A stretch of 64,000 bases of DNA from Bacilli bacterium (GTDB taxonomy: Bacteria; Bacillota_I; Bacilli_A; RF39; UBA660). Below, in pieces: positions 16,864 through 26,026 of the stretch. Below the pieces are notes generated by a model. The model was not told the DNA's origin. It searched no databases and saw only the letters and a program-made list of their open reading frames with translations. A program made the position numbers and the translations under genes. The stretch is taken from assembly GCA_017612805.1 (NCBI GenBank), contig JAGAFD010000003.1:96883-160882 (forward strand). The letters are read 5' to 3'. How positions within the stretch are numbered: the stretch's first letter is position 1; each line of letters starts with the position of its first letter.

Positions 16864-18244
16864 TGATCTTAATTTTGATAATATTTATAATATTAAAACT
16901 AAAGATAAAGCACTTAATAAAGAATATGGTTTAACTAAAGAAATAGTAACTAAAATATCCCAATATAAAGAAGAACCTACTTGGGTTTTAGAGCTACGTT
17001 TAAAAGCTTTAGAAACCTTCTTTGCCTTAGATAATCCTGATTGGGGACCGGATATTAGTTATTTAGATATTAATGAAATAGCAACATTTGTTAATCCTGA
17101 TTTTAAAGAAGAAACTTCTTGGGATGATGTTCCAGAAGATATTAAAAATGTTTTTAATAAATTAGGTATTCCAGAAGCAGAAAAACAAAATATGTATGGT
17201 GTTGGTGCCCAATATGATAGTCAAATGGCATATCACAATTTAGCAAACAAGTTAAAAGAAAAAGGTGTTATATATACTAATTTTGATCATGCAATTAAGG
17301 AGTATCCCGAATTAATAAAGAGTTATTTTACTAAATTAGTCCCAATTACTGATCATAAATATATTGCCCTTCATTATGCTTTATTTTCTGGTGGTTCATT
17401 TGTTTATATTCCAAAAGGGGTAAAACTAGATCGTCCGCTACAAAGTTATTTTAGATTAAATTCACCTGGTGCTGGGCAATTTGAACATACCCTTATTATT
17501 GTTGATGATGATGCATCCTTAGAATTTATTGAAGGCTGTTCAGCTCCTGGTTATAACAAACTAAATTTACATGCTGGTTGTGTTGAATTATTTGTTGGAG
17601 AAAATGCTTCTCTTAAATTTTCAACGATTGAAAACTGGTCTAAAAACATGTTAAATTTAAATACCAAAAAAAGTATCGTTAAAAGTGGTGGTTCGATTGA
17701 ATGGATTATGGGATCATTTGGTTCTAAAGTATCTATGTTATATCCATTATCTATTTTAACCGGGGATAATATTAATTATCGTTTTACATCACTTTCTTTT
17801 GCGGGAGCTAATCAAAACTTAGATACTGGTTTAAAAGTAGTAGTAAATGGTAATAATAATTGTGTTTATGTTGATTCTAAATCAATCTCTAAAGATGGGG
17901 GAATAAATACTTTTAGAAGTAATGTGGAAGTATTAAAAAAATCGGTTAATTCAACTCTTAAACTAGATTGTTCTTCCTTAATGTTAGATTCAATATCTAA
18001 ATGTGATACCATTCCCGTGAGTAATATTAAGAATAGTCATACTACTTATTCGCATGAAGCTAGTGTTGGTAAAATCAATGATGAATTAATATATTATTTA
18101 GAAACTAGGGGATTTAGTAAAGATGAAGCAACTAAATTAATTGTTGAAGGCTTTGCTGAACCAATCACAAAATATTTCCCAGTTGAATATGCGGTGGAAA
18201 TGAATCGCTTAATTAATATGGAATTAGAAGGGACGATTGGGTGA
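16847..18244 (+). CDS. sufB: Fe-S scaffold protein SufB
   Basis: 465 residues from ATG 16847 (an upstream in-frame TTG at 16817 lies inside sufC). Conserved SufB segments: GVGAQYDSQMAYH, SGGSFVYIPKGV, EGCSAPGYNK and the C-terminal TRGFSKDEATKLIVEGF. Forms the beta-helical scaffold with SufD and SufC. The final TGA overlaps the Shine-Dalgarno of sufD. Confidence -1.
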   Translation: MKTTINDLNFDNIYNIKTKDKALNKEYGLTKEIVTKISQYKEEPTWVLELRLKALETFFALDNPDWGPDISYLDINEIATFVNPDFKEETSWDDVPEDIKNVFNKLGIPEAEKQNMYGVGAQYDSQMAYHNLANKLKEKGVIYTNFDHAIKEYPELIKSYFTKLVPITDHKYIALHYALFSGGSFVYIPKGVKLDRPLQSYFRLNSPGAGQFEHTLIIVDDDASLEFIEGCSAPGYNKLNLHAGCVELFVGENASLKFSTIENWSKNMLNLNTKKSIVKSGGSIEWIMGSFGSKVSMLYPLSILTGDNINYRFTSLSFAGANQNLDTGLKVVVNGNNNCVYVDSKSISKDGGINTFRSNVEVLKKSVNSTLKLDCSSLMLDSISKCDTIPVSNIKNSHTTYSHEASVGKINDELIYYLETRGFSKDEATKLIVEGFAEPITKYFPVEYAVEMNRLINMELEGTIG

Positions 18245-18249
18245 TTAAT

Positions 18250-19242
18250 ATGCAACATATTTTAAATGAAATACCAATTAAAACCACTAATTCTTTTAAG
18301 GTTAATAATTGTGTAATTGATCTTGATTTATTAAAGCCCACGGCCTTTAAAAATTATGATACTTTCATTGATTTAAAGGTTACAAATAATTATAGTTTTA
18401 CTTCTAAACTAGGTTTAAAAGTTAATGATGGTGTTAAAGTAGATCTAAATATTAATGCATCATATGATCAACCAATCATCTTAAAATATCATTTAACTAA
18501 TGATACTTTATATGAAGAAATTAATATTAAACTAACGAACTGTAATAATCAAATTATCTTCTTATATGATAGTGATGATAATAAAAACATACTTTATAAC
18601 AGTATTAATCTTAATTTAGAAAATGCTCATCTTAATTTAAGTTACATTAACTTATTAAGTTCTAAAAGCACGCATTTACTGGCTATTAATACTATTACTA
18701 ATAAAGATTCAATCTTAAATACTAATTTATTTGATCTAGGTGGTAATATTAAAATTAGTAATTATTATGGTGTTACTAATAAACTGGCTACTAATAATTT
18801 AAAAGTTATTTACCAAGGAATTAATAATGATCTATTAGATATGAATTATCACTTAATAAATCAAGAAAAACAAGCATCAAGTGATATTTTGGTTACTGGT
18901 TTATTAGATGACTGTGCAACTAAAACTTTGAAAAGTACGATTAAGTTTATGGCCGGAGCTACTGCTTCAATTGGTCATGAAAAAGAAGATGTGATTATTT
19001 TTAGTGATGATGTTACCAATACTTCTGTACCATTGCTATTATGTGATGAAGAAGATGTTGTGGGAACCCATTCGGTATCATCTGGAAACATTAATGAAGA
19101 AGCCCTATATTATTTAACTACTCGTGGTATAACAATTAAAGAAGCTACTAAATTATTAATCATGGCTAAGTTTAATCCAATTATCAATAATATTAGTGAT
19201 GATGATATTAAAGAATTAATAATTAATAATATAAAAGATTAA
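18250..19242 (+). CDS. sufD: Fe-S assembly protein SufD
   Basis: 330 residues from ATG 18250 (GGGTGAT Shine-Dalgarno; a GTG at 18241 is the alternative). Divergent N-terminal part, but the C-terminus is typical: GTHSVSSGNINEEALYYL then TRGITIKEATKLLI. Partner of SufB. No sufS or sufU follows: a terminator closes the operon here, so the cysteine desulfurase must be encoded elsewhere. Confidence -1.
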   Translation: MQHILNEIPIKTTNSFKVNNCVIDLDLLKPTAFKNYDTFIDLKVTNNYSFTSKLGLKVNDGVKVDLNINASYDQPIILKYHLTNDTLYEEINIKLTNCNNQIIFLYDSDDNKNILYNSINLNLENAHLNLSYINLLSSKSTHLLAINTITNKDSILNTNLFDLGGNIKISNYYGVTNKLATNNLKVIYQGINNDLLDMNYHLINQEKQASSDILVTGLLDDCATKTLKSTIKFMAGATASIGHEKEDVIIFSDDVTNTSVPLLLCDEEDVVGTHSVSSGNINEEALYYLTTRGITIKEATKLLIMAKFNPIINNISDDDIKELIINNIKD

Positions 19243-19271
19243 GTAAAAACTTAATCTTTTTATGTTATAAT
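19233..19271 (+). promoter_or_regulatory. suf operon terminator followed by extended -10 promoter
   Basis: Eleven-bp stem 19233-19243 with 19250-19260, directly abutting TGTTATAAT (19263-19271) for the next gene. Confidence -1.
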
Positions 19272-19292
19272 GGAATAGAAAGTAGTGATTAT

Positions 19293-19559
19293 ATGGTTAT
19301 TTTTTCAACAATCTATTTTATTTTTAGTTATATTCAAACCATTCCTCAAATTATTAAATTGCTTCGTACTAAATCCAGTAATGATTATAGTTTAGGGATG
19401 ATTTTATTTCAATTTATTGGGGTTACATCATGGACTATTTTTATCTTAACCTCTAATCAAAAAACAATAGTTGTAGTTGGGGCATTAATTGATGAAGTAT
19501 TAATGATCTTAGTCGACTTATTAATATTAATATATTATAATTTTAAAAAGAAAAGATGA
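19293..19559 (+). CDS. PQ-loop / SemiSWEET-type small transporter
   Basis: 88 residues, three predicted membrane helices, with the PQ-loop signature in IQTIPQIIKLLRTKSS (about 13-28). This is the size of bacterial SemiSWEETs, which dimerise to carry sugars. Substrate unknown. Shares a transcript with the next gene (5-nt gap). Confidence -1.
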   Translation: MVIFSTIYFIFSYIQTIPQIIKLLRTKSSNDYSLGMILFQFIGVTSWTIFILTSNQKTIVVVGALIDEVLMILVDLLILIYYNFKKKR

Positions 19560-19563
19560 TGTT

Positions 19564-19863
19564 ATGAAATATTATCGTGAGTGTCGTATTAACAATGGAA
19601 TTAAACATAAACATAATTACATAATACCTTATAATTTCTTAATGAAAGGTGTTGGTAAAGGTTTAATTGGTAATTATTATCAAGTTAATTATTTTAAAGT
19701 AATGAAATGTAATCAATGTTATTCCTTTATTGAAATAGACATGTTAGATAGTTTAGATCCTACTTTAGAAACAATTATTGGTTATAACTATACCAAGATA
19801 ACCGAAAGTATTTATTGTACTAAATTTGTTTTTCCTGAATTAGAATACGTCGTTAAAAAATAA
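19564..19863 (+). CDS. Hypothetical small protein
   Basis: 99 residues, basic, with a CNQC pair at about residues 56-59 that could bind a metal with the early Cys. No recognised family. Follows the PQ-loop gene by 4 nt and precedes the TrpF-HAD gene by 21 nt. Confidence -1.
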   Translation: MKYYRECRINNGIKHKHNYIIPYNFLMKGVGKGLIGNYYQVNYFKVMKCNQCYSFIEIDMLDSLDPTLETIIGYNYTKITESIYCTKFVFPELEYVVKK

Positions 19864-19884
19864 AACTTGAAAGGATTAAACCCT

Positions 19885-21159
19885 ATGGTAAAAGTAAAAA
19901 TATGTGCTAATAAAAGTGTAAATGATGCAAAAATGTGTATTGCTGCTAAAGCTGATATAATTGGTATTTTAGTTGGTCAAGAACATAGCAGTACGGATTT
20001 TGTATCAAAAGAAGTTGCTAAAGAAATCTGTGATTATGCCAAAAATTTTATTGATGTTGCTTTAGTAACGCATATTACTAATGCTGATGAAATTATTAGT
20101 TTAACAAATTATATTGGTAATAATATCATTCAATTACATTCGGATATTAAAGAAAGTGAAGTATTAAAAATTCATGAAGCTTTACCACATGTAAAACTGA
20201 TTCGTTTGATTCATATTGCTAGTGGTGGAACAGTTTGTACGGATTATCAAAATATGGTATATGCCGATTATTATTTATTAGATAGTTTTAATTTAAGTAC
20301 TAATCAAGTTGGTGGAACTGGCCTTACTCATGATTGGCATAAGAGTAGTGAAATTATAAAAACGCTCGATAAACCGGTTTTCTTAGCAGGGGGACTAAAT
20401 CCTAATAATGTCAAAAAAGCTATTAAAACGGCTAATCCATATGGGGTAGATGTTAATAGTGGTTGTAAGAATGAAGCTGGGGTTAAAGATGCCAATAAAG
20501 TAAAAGACTTTGTTAATAATGCTAAATATCCTAAAAAATTAATTTTTGATTTAGATAATACATTATTATTCTTATCACCAGAATGGAAAGCTTGCTATGA
20601 TCGCTTTATTACTAATAATAATTATCCCATTACATCGGAAGCATTATTTAAAACAATCGGTACTATTGAAAAGCATCATCCGGATGAAGTAATGACGGTT
20701 GATTACTTAATTAATGAAATCTATGCAAGGGCTAATATTAAGATATCTCGTGAAGCTTATAAAGAATTAGAAAATGATTATATTCATGTTCCATTATTAC
20801 ATGTTCCCGAAGTTAAAAATTTATTAACTTATTTATCGAGTAAATATGAAATAATTGCCTATACTAACTGGTTTACGAATGATCAATTGGATCGCTTAAG
20901 ATTAAATGGCCTATTAGAATACTTTTCACATGTATATGGATGGGATATTCTACCAGCAAAACCGTCTAAAAGAGGTATTTTATCAATTGTTAAAGAAGAT
21001 AATATTACGGATTATACTTTTATTGGTGATGCGATAGATTATGATTTAGCATTACCTAAGCAATTAGGTATGAATGTAATATTTTATAATCGTAAAAATA
21101 TTAATCAAAATATTTATAAAGAAGTAAGAAATATTACTGATTTAAAGAATATATTATAA
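19885..21159 (+). CDS. TrpF-like phosphoribosylanthranilate isomerase fused to a HAD hydrolase
   Basis: 424 residues from ATG 19885 (GAAAGGA Shine-Dalgarno). Residues 1-205 are a TIM barrel of the TrpF type: VKICANKS with catalytic Cys7, QVGGTGLTHDW, FLAGGLNPNNVKKAI and GVDVNSG. Residues about 214-424 are a HAD hydrolase: LIFDLDNTLLF (nucleophile Asp), AYTNW, and FIGDAIDYDLALPKQLGM. No other tryptophan gene is nearby. A TrpF-HAD fusion is not a standard arrangement; a link between isomerase product and a phosphatase step, or recruitment of the barrel for another sugar phosphate, is inference. Confidence -1.
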   Translation: MVKVKICANKSVNDAKMCIAAKADIIGILVGQEHSSTDFVSKEVAKEICDYAKNFIDVALVTHITNADEIISLTNYIGNNIIQLHSDIKESEVLKIHEALPHVKLIRLIHIASGGTVCTDYQNMVYADYYLLDSFNLSTNQVGGTGLTHDWHKSSEIIKTLDKPVFLAGGLNPNNVKKAIKTANPYGVDVNSGCKNEAGVKDANKVKDFVNNAKYPKKLIFDLDNTLLFLSPEWKACYDRFITNNNYPITSEALFKTIGTIEKHHPDEVMTVDYLINEIYARANIKISREAYKELENDYIHVPLLHVPEVKNLLTYLSSKYEIIAYTNWFTNDQLDRLRLNGLLEYFSHVYGWDILPAKPSKRGILSIVKEDNITDYTFIGDAIDYDLALPKQLGMNVIFYNRKNINQNIYKEVRNITDLKNIL

Positions 21160-21160
21160 A

Positions 21161-21221
21161 AGAATTGAATAATTCAATTCTTTTTTGCTTTACTTGACAA
21201 AATGTAAATAAAGTATATAAT
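21161..21221 (+). promoter_or_regulatory. Terminator and sigma-A promoter
   Basis: Nine-bp terminator stem 21161-21169 with 21173-21181, then TTGACA (21194-21199), 16-nt spacer and TATAAT (21216-21221) for the gene at 21249. Confidence -1.
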
Positions 21222-21248
21222 AGCAAATACCAAGAAGGGGTGTAGATT

Positions 21249-22046
21249 ATGGAAAGAAGATTTAGTTCAGAAGAATTAGAAAAAGCATTTTATCCAATTA
21301 CTAAGAAAAAGTTTGATTATTTATGTGGTTTATTTGGGGTTAAAGCCGATGTGGCTGAGAATGGCCGATTTATTCATTTTGAATATCTTGATAAGACTTA
21401 CGAAATAGGAATTGAGCCTGATTGTGATGTAAGGCCTCATATTGGAAGTACTTATTATCCACATTCGATAGCTGTTCAAAAAAGAGGTTATCGTTATAAT
21501 TCTAAGAATGATAAGCAATATAGCGTTTTATCAACTGTAGAAGCACCAGCAATTAATGTTTTAGCAAAAGATGTTGTATCCAAAGAAATTAATGAAGAAA
21601 CCTACACTATTAATATTCATTGGAACGAATGCCCTTATTATGATACTAGTAAATCACATGATATTTCAGTTACTACAAGTTGTATTGTTGATGAAAAACA
21701 AACTACTAAAACGATTGATTTAAGTTTTTATAGTGTTAACGGTGAAAAAAATTATGATATTAGAGTTACTAGTGCTAATTTTGCACAATTAAATAATATT
21801 GTTATTAGAGATAAACAAACTCAAAAAGTTAATGTTTATGCGCGTATTGATGAATATGCTTTTGCAGATATTAATGCAATTATCAATCGTGAACTTGGAA
21901 TGAGTGATGTTGATCATTATATGGAAGATATCTTACCAGTATTCCAATTAATTAGTGATTACATTGATTGTGATATAAAAAGTATCATTAGTGATACTAA
22001 AAAAGAAATTTATGAAAAACGTCTTGAATTAAAAAATAGAGCTTAA
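21249..22046 (+). CDS. Hypothetical protein
   Basis: 265 residues, soluble. The first ~80 residues look like a small domain (SSEELEKAFYPITKK); the middle is strand-rich and the C-terminus helical. No recognised family or catalytic motif. It has one of the best consensus promoters in the chromosomal part and ends in a terminator shared with the convergent acyltransferase gene. Confidence -1.
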   Translation: MERRFSSEELEKAFYPITKKKFDYLCGLFGVKADVAENGRFIHFEYLDKTYEIGIEPDCDVRPHIGSTYYPHSIAVQKRGYRYNSKNDKQYSVLSTVEAPAINVLAKDVVSKEINEETYTINIHWNECPYYDTSKSHDISVTTSCIVDEKQTTKTIDLSFYSVNGEKNYDIRVTSANFAQLNNIVIRDKQTQKVNVYARIDEYAFADINAIINRELGMSDVDHYMEDILPVFQLISDYIDCDIKSIISDTKKEIYEKRLELKNRA

Positions 22047-22056
22047 GCTCTATTTT
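22032..22056. terminator. Bidirectional terminator
   Basis: Near-perfect palindrome centred on TTAA (stem ...TAGAGC/GCTCTA...), A-run left and T-run right, between two convergent genes. Confidence -1.
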
Positions 22057-22619
22057 TCTTTTTTGAATATTCCATCTTCATAATATTCAATATCACCATT
22101 TGGTCTTAAAACATAAAAGCGATTATCTAATTTTTCTTTTTTAGTAATAATTTTTGTAGGTGATGAAACTGCTACGGAGTTATCAGGCATATCTTCATAT
22201 ACCACGGTATTAGCTCCAATACGACAGTTATTGCCAATTTTAATATTACCAATAATTTTAGCACCAGCACCAATATAACAATTATCACCAATGATTGGAT
22301 TTCCAATATTTTTACTTCCTTTAGTTCTAATTGCTCCAATGGTTACATTTTGAAATATTACGGCGTTTTTACCAATCTTAGTTTGATCAGAAATGAAAAT
22401 ACCACTTAAACCATGTGGAAAGTAAGGAGTATTTTTAAATGTAGTATTGATGCCAATATAACTATTTTTCTTTTCAATATAATGAGAATATACGGTTGCA
22501 CAAATACCGCTTTGTTTTTTCTTATTAACTAAGTAAGTTTTTAATTGCCATATGTTTTTAAATCTTAAGAATACGAAAATACTTAAGATATCTTTAAAAA
22601 AATCTTTTAAAATAATCAT
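22050..22619 (-). CDS. Serine O-acetyltransferase-like hexapeptide acyltransferase
   Basis: 189 residues from ATG 22619 (GGTGAT Shine-Dalgarno on the minus strand). Left-handed beta-helix repeats appear as [IV]G.N/GA steps: IGKNAVIFQNVTIGA, IGDNCYIGAGAKIIG, IGNNCRIGANTVV (about 95-150), with the CysE/NodL-type GLSGIFISD segment before them. Probably acetylates an amino acid or sugar; the exact acceptor is not clear. Convergent with 21249 and divergent from 22684. Confidence -1.
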   Translation of the reverse strand: MIILKDFFKDILSIFVFLRFKNIWQLKTYLVNKKKQSGICATVYSHYIEKKNSYIGINTTFKNTPYFPHGLSGIFISDQTKIGKNAVIFQNVTIGAIRTKGSKNIGNPIIGDNCYIGAGAKIIGNIKIGNNCRIGANTVVYEDMPDNSVAVSSPTKIITKKEKLDNRFYVLRPNGDIEYYEDGIFKKEK

Positions 22620-22635
22620 TTTTATCACCAATTTA

Positions 22636-22666
22636 ATTATATCATGAATTGAAGTTATGTTATAAT
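22636..22666. promoter_or_regulatory. Overlapping divergent extended -10 promoters
   Basis: Minus: TGATATAAT (complement, -10 at 22636-22641). Plus: TGTTATAAT (-10 at 22661-22666). With 19 bp between the two -10 hexamers, the polymerase footprints overlap, so the two genes may exclude each other. Confidence -1.
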
Positions 22667-22683
22667 ATTAATTAGGTGATAAT

Positions 22684-23448
22684 ATGTACGGAGCAATCTA
22701 TGGTGATTTAGCTGGAAGTATTTATGAGTACGATCAATTTAAAAAAGTTTTTGGTATTAATCCGGATACTTTAGTTACTAAAGAATCTTTTTATAGTGAT
22801 GATACTATTTTAACTATTGCGGTTTTAGAAGCTTTATTAAATGATTTTGATTATGATCAATACTTAAGAATGTATATTAAAAAATATCAAGATTATTTAC
22901 CAGCTTATAAGCCTTATTTTGATACTGTTTTTTCACCTAATATGATGAAATGGGCTCGTGGTAATGAAATGGGTCAAAGTACTGGTAATGGGGCAATGAT
23001 GCGTATTTCACCAGTAGGTTTTATGTGTAATAGCTTACAAGATGTCATCTATCATGCCCGCTTAGCAACCATTCCATCACATAATAGTGAAGAAGCAATT
23101 GAAGCAGCTAAAAAGATTGCTTTAGTAATCTTTTATTTAAGAAATGGTTATTCTAAAGAAGAGATTTTTACCAGATTAAATATTAAACCTAAATATCAAC
23201 CCTTTTCTAAATTTAATCTTACTTGTAGTGAAACCATTAATAATTGCTTATACGCTTTATATGTATCAACTAGCTTTGAAGATGCAATTAGAACAACCCT
23301 TTTAATGGGTGGTGATACCGACACTAATTGCTGTATTGTTGGTAGTATGGCGGAAAGCTTATATGGTTTAACGGATGATATTATTGATACCGTAGATAGT
23401 CATATTCCCAAAGAATTTATTAAAGTATTAAGGAGAGCTTATGAATAG
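22684..23448 (+). CDS. ADP-ribosylglycohydrolase (DraG-like)
   Basis: 254 residues. Starts with YGAIYGDLAGSIYE (metal-site Asp region), SFYSDDTILT with paired Asp (about 37-46), GNGAMMRISPVG (about 99-110) and the C-terminal GGDTDTN motif (about 201-207); these are the two-metal ligands of the DraG/ARH family. It removes ADP-ribose from proteins or other ADP-ribosylated targets. Its last 8 bases overlap the deaminase gene, so the two are coupled. Confidence -1.
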   Translation: MYGAIYGDLAGSIYEYDQFKKVFGINPDTLVTKESFYSDDTILTIAVLEALLNDFDYDQYLRMYIKKYQDYLPAYKPYFDTVFSPNMMKWARGNEMGQSTGNGAMMRISPVGFMCNSLQDVIYHARLATIPSHNSEEAIEAAKKIALVIFYLRNGYSKEEIFTRLNIKPKYQPFSKFNLTCSETINNCLYALYVSTSFEDAIRTTLLMGGDTDTNCCIVGSMAESLYGLTDDIIDTVDSHIPKEFIKVLRRAYE

Positions 23449-23917
23449 TTATATGAAATTAGCTGATAGTTTAGCTAAAGAAAATTTACTTACTAATGCA
23501 GGTGGTCCCTTTGGGGCAGTCATTGTTAAAGATGGTAAAGTAGTAGGAAGAGGTTCTAATCAAGTATTAGCTAGTAATGACCCAACGGCTCATGCCGAAG
23601 TAATGGCTATTCGTAATGCTTGTAGTAATTTAAAAACTCATGATTTAACCGGATGTATCTTATATACATCATGTTATCCATGTCCCATGTGTTTATCAGC
23701 AATTATATGGGCTAATATTAAAAAAGTATATTATGGTAATACCAAACAAGATGCTGATAAAATTGGTTTTCGCGATGACTTTATTTATGAATATATTGAT
23801 GATTTAATTTCAGATAATGAAAATAAAAAAATCTTAGATTTAGAAAATATTGATCGTGATTTAACGATTGTTACTTTTAATGAATATTTTCATAAACAAG
23901 ATAAAGAATTGTATTAA
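23441..23917 (+). CDS. Guanine deaminase-like cytidine-deaminase-fold enzyme
   Basis: 158 residues. Zinc site: THAE-type motif in DPTAHAEVMAI (about 50-60) and PCPMC in CYPCPMCLSAI (about 80-90). The GGPFGAVIVKDG start and GFRDDFIYEYI end resemble bacterial GuaD (guanine to xanthine) more than tRNA adenosine deaminase. Overlaps the ADP-ribosylglycohydrolase gene. Confidence -1.
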   Translation: MNSYMKLADSLAKENLLTNAGGPFGAVIVKDGKVVGRGSNQVLASNDPTAHAEVMAIRNACSNLKTHDLTGCILYTSCYPCPMCLSAIIWANIKKVYYGNTKQDADKIGFRDDFIYEYIDDLISDNENKKILDLENIDRDLTIVTFNEYFHKQDKELY

Positions 23918-23945
23918 AAAAAGTCTTAATATTTTAAGACTTTTT
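23918..23945. terminator. Bidirectional terminator
   Basis: Twelve-bp stem 23918-23929 with 23934-23945, 4-nt loop, between convergent genes; it covers the end of the minus-strand gene. Confidence -1.
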
Positions 23946-24833
23946 ATTTGACCCTAAAGAATGGATAAGGTTATCAGATTTACCAAACTTTAAGAATTCT
24001 TCAACATCACTATAATTATCATAATATTCTTTTATTTCCTTACCAATTAATGCATTAATATATTTGCCGGGTGATGTAATAAATTGTTTTTTATATGCAT
24101 CATAATCTAAAATTTGGTATCTTTTATTTAATGTTGAATAATAACAATCAGTTACAAAGGTAGGTTCTATTTTTTTATCAATATCTTCAATATTTAAACC
24201 GTAAATTAAATCGAATTCAGGAATTATGGCATCCTTGAAACAAGAACCCCAAGTTTTTTTTGAAAGAATTACGGATTTATCGCCTAATAATTTAGCAATT
24301 TCTGGATTATAATAAATTAAACTATCAAGGGTAATTGTTTCAGTTATGCATTCAGGATTATCAGTGATTGTTAAAATAGTATCAGAACAACTACTTGAAT
24401 AAATATCTTTATAAATAGCATCTGTGTAAATATTGCTTTGTTTAATTAAATAAATGTTATCACTAATATATGAATATGATGGAATGCGATCTTTAAAATG
24501 ATAATCATAGTCAAAACTTACACTATTAAATTTTTTAGGATTAATTTTTATTCCTAAAATATTCTTACTATTAATAACCACAAATGTATCAAATTCATCT
24601 GTTTTTATTTTACTTAATTGGATAATTGCTTTAAAACCATCTGGGACTAAAAAAGAAGTAATAGCAAATGGTAATTCCGTATTACGAATTTCAATTAATG
24701 ATCTATCATCATGATTATTATTAAATTCTTTAATTTCATATTTACTTTGGTCATATTTAAATACCATTATATCGTCATCATTCATTTCTTTATTGATGCT
24801 TTCATCTAGATTTTTATATACTTTTTTTGCCAT
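23934..24833 (-). CDS. Hypothetical protein
   Basis: 299 residues, acidic, soluble, no signal peptide. No recognised domain; the N-terminal part contains an FVVINSKNILG segment and the C-terminal part is helix-rich. ATG 24833 is preceded on the minus strand by AAAGGAGAG. Divergent from the inositol-phosphatase-family gene, each with its own TATAAT in the 100-bp gap. Confidence -1.
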   Translation of the reverse strand: MAKKVYKNLDESINKEMNDDDIMVFKYDQSKYEIKEFNNNHDDRSLIEIRNTELPFAITSFLVPDGFKAIIQLSKIKTDEFDTFVVINSKNILGIKINPKKFNSVSFDYDYHFKDRIPSYSYISDNIYLIKQSNIYTDAIYKDIYSSSCSDTILTITDNPECITETITLDSLIYYNPEIAKLLGDKSVILSKKTWGSCFKDAIIPEFDLIYGLNIEDIDKKIEPTFVTDCYYSTLNKRYQILDYDAYKKQFITSPGKYINALIGKEIKEYYDNYSDVEEFLKFGKSDNLIHSLGSNKKS

Positions 24834-24933
24834 GCTTTTTAAACTCTCCTTTAATTAATTATTTATTATAACTTGATATTTATATAGTGTAAATAATTTT
24901 TTTATATTATAATAGATTTAGATAGGTGATAAC

Positions 24934-25638
24934 ATGACAGATGATTTAAGATATTTGATTGATTTAGTAAAAGAAGCAAGTTTAATGATAACTGATGAAT
25001 TTATTGTTAAAGCTAAAGACGATCATGGAGATTTAGTTACCAATTTTGATTTAGCAATCGAAAAGTTTATGATTGAAAAGCTTAATGAAAAATATCCTAA
25101 TTTTGATATTATTAGTGAAGAATACCATAGTGATAAAGCATTAACGGATAATTGCTTTACTATTGATCCAATTGATGGAACGATTAATTTTGCACATAAT
25201 ATTCCAATTTGGGCAATTCAAATTGCCATGATTAAGAAAGGTAATGTCGTAGCTAGTGTTATCTATGCACCAAAATTAGATGAACTTTATTATGCGGACA
25301 GTAATGGCGCTTACTTAAATGGATTACCAATTCATGTTAATAATATTCCACCAAGAAATGGTTTATATTGTATTGAAGGTAATGGTGGAGCATTTAAGAA
25401 TAATGATAACTTTTTACCGCGTAATTACCGTGACTTCCATTGTGCATCACTAAGCTTTGCTTATGTTGCGTGTGGACGTTTAAATGGTATTATATTTAAT
25501 TTTCATACATATTGGGATTATGTTCCGGGAATGTATTTAATTAAACAGGCTGGGGGAATAACTTATGATGAAGAAAATCGCCATTTAGCAGCTAATAATG
25601 AAGAGTATTTATCATTATTAAAAGCCAATATAAATTAA
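24934..25638 (+). CDS. Inositol monophosphatase-family phosphatase
   Basis: 234 residues. Metal-site motifs: SEEYH (about 64-68), DPIDGTINFAHN (about 80-91) and the C-terminal WDYVPGMYLIKQAGG (about 193-207), the W-D-x-x-x-G signature. A Mg-dependent, Li-sensitive family acting on inositol phosphates, fructose bisphosphate or 3'-phosphoadenosine phosphate; the substrate cannot be told. Shine-Dalgarno AGGTGAT. Leads a run of three genes with gaps of 17 and 14 nt. Confidence -1.
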   Translation: MTDDLRYLIDLVKEASLMITDEFIVKAKDDHGDLVTNFDLAIEKFMIEKLNEKYPNFDIISEEYHSDKALTDNCFTIDPIDGTINFAHNIPIWAIQIAMIKKGNVVASVIYAPKLDELYYADSNGAYLNGLPIHVNNIPPRNGLYCIEGNGGAFKNNDNFLPRNYRDFHCASLSFAYVACGRLNGIIFNFHTYWDYVPGMYLIKQAGGITYDEENRHLAANNEEYLSLLKANIN

Positions 25639-25655
25639 GAAAGGGAATAAGAGTT

Positions 25656-26012
25656 ATGAGTGTTGAAAAAGATAATAAAAAGAATAAAGAATTATTAATA
25701 ATTGCGTGCGTTTTAGCTATTAGTGGTTTCATTTCTTATTTAGCGATTATATTACTTGCTTCTTATGCATTTGGTGAAGGAACTAAGTTTGGCATTATTA
25801 TGGCGGTTGCAACAGTTTATTTTTGTTTAATTGAATTTTTTGCTTTAAAAGTCGAAGTTGATGCTGGTTATTATGAATGTCGTAAATGTCATCATAAATT
25901 TAGTATTAGCTATTTTAAAGCATTATTTGCTCCCCATATTTTGACAACAAGATATATTAAATGCCCTGAATGTGGTCAAAACACTTGGGCTAAAAAAACT
26001 ATTTCAAAATAA
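25656..26012 (+). CDS. Membrane protein with C-terminal zinc ribbon
   Basis: 118 residues: two membrane helices (about 12-35 and 43-64) then a zinc ribbon with CRKC and CPEC pairs (about 75-107). Function unknown. Confidence -1.
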   Translation: MSVEKDNKKNKELLIIACVLAISGFISYLAIILLASYAFGEGTKFGIIMAVATVYFCLIEFFALKVEVDAGYYECRKCHHKFSISYFKALFAPHILTTRYIKCPECGQNTWAKKTISK

Positions 26013-26026
26013 TTACTGGAGGAATT

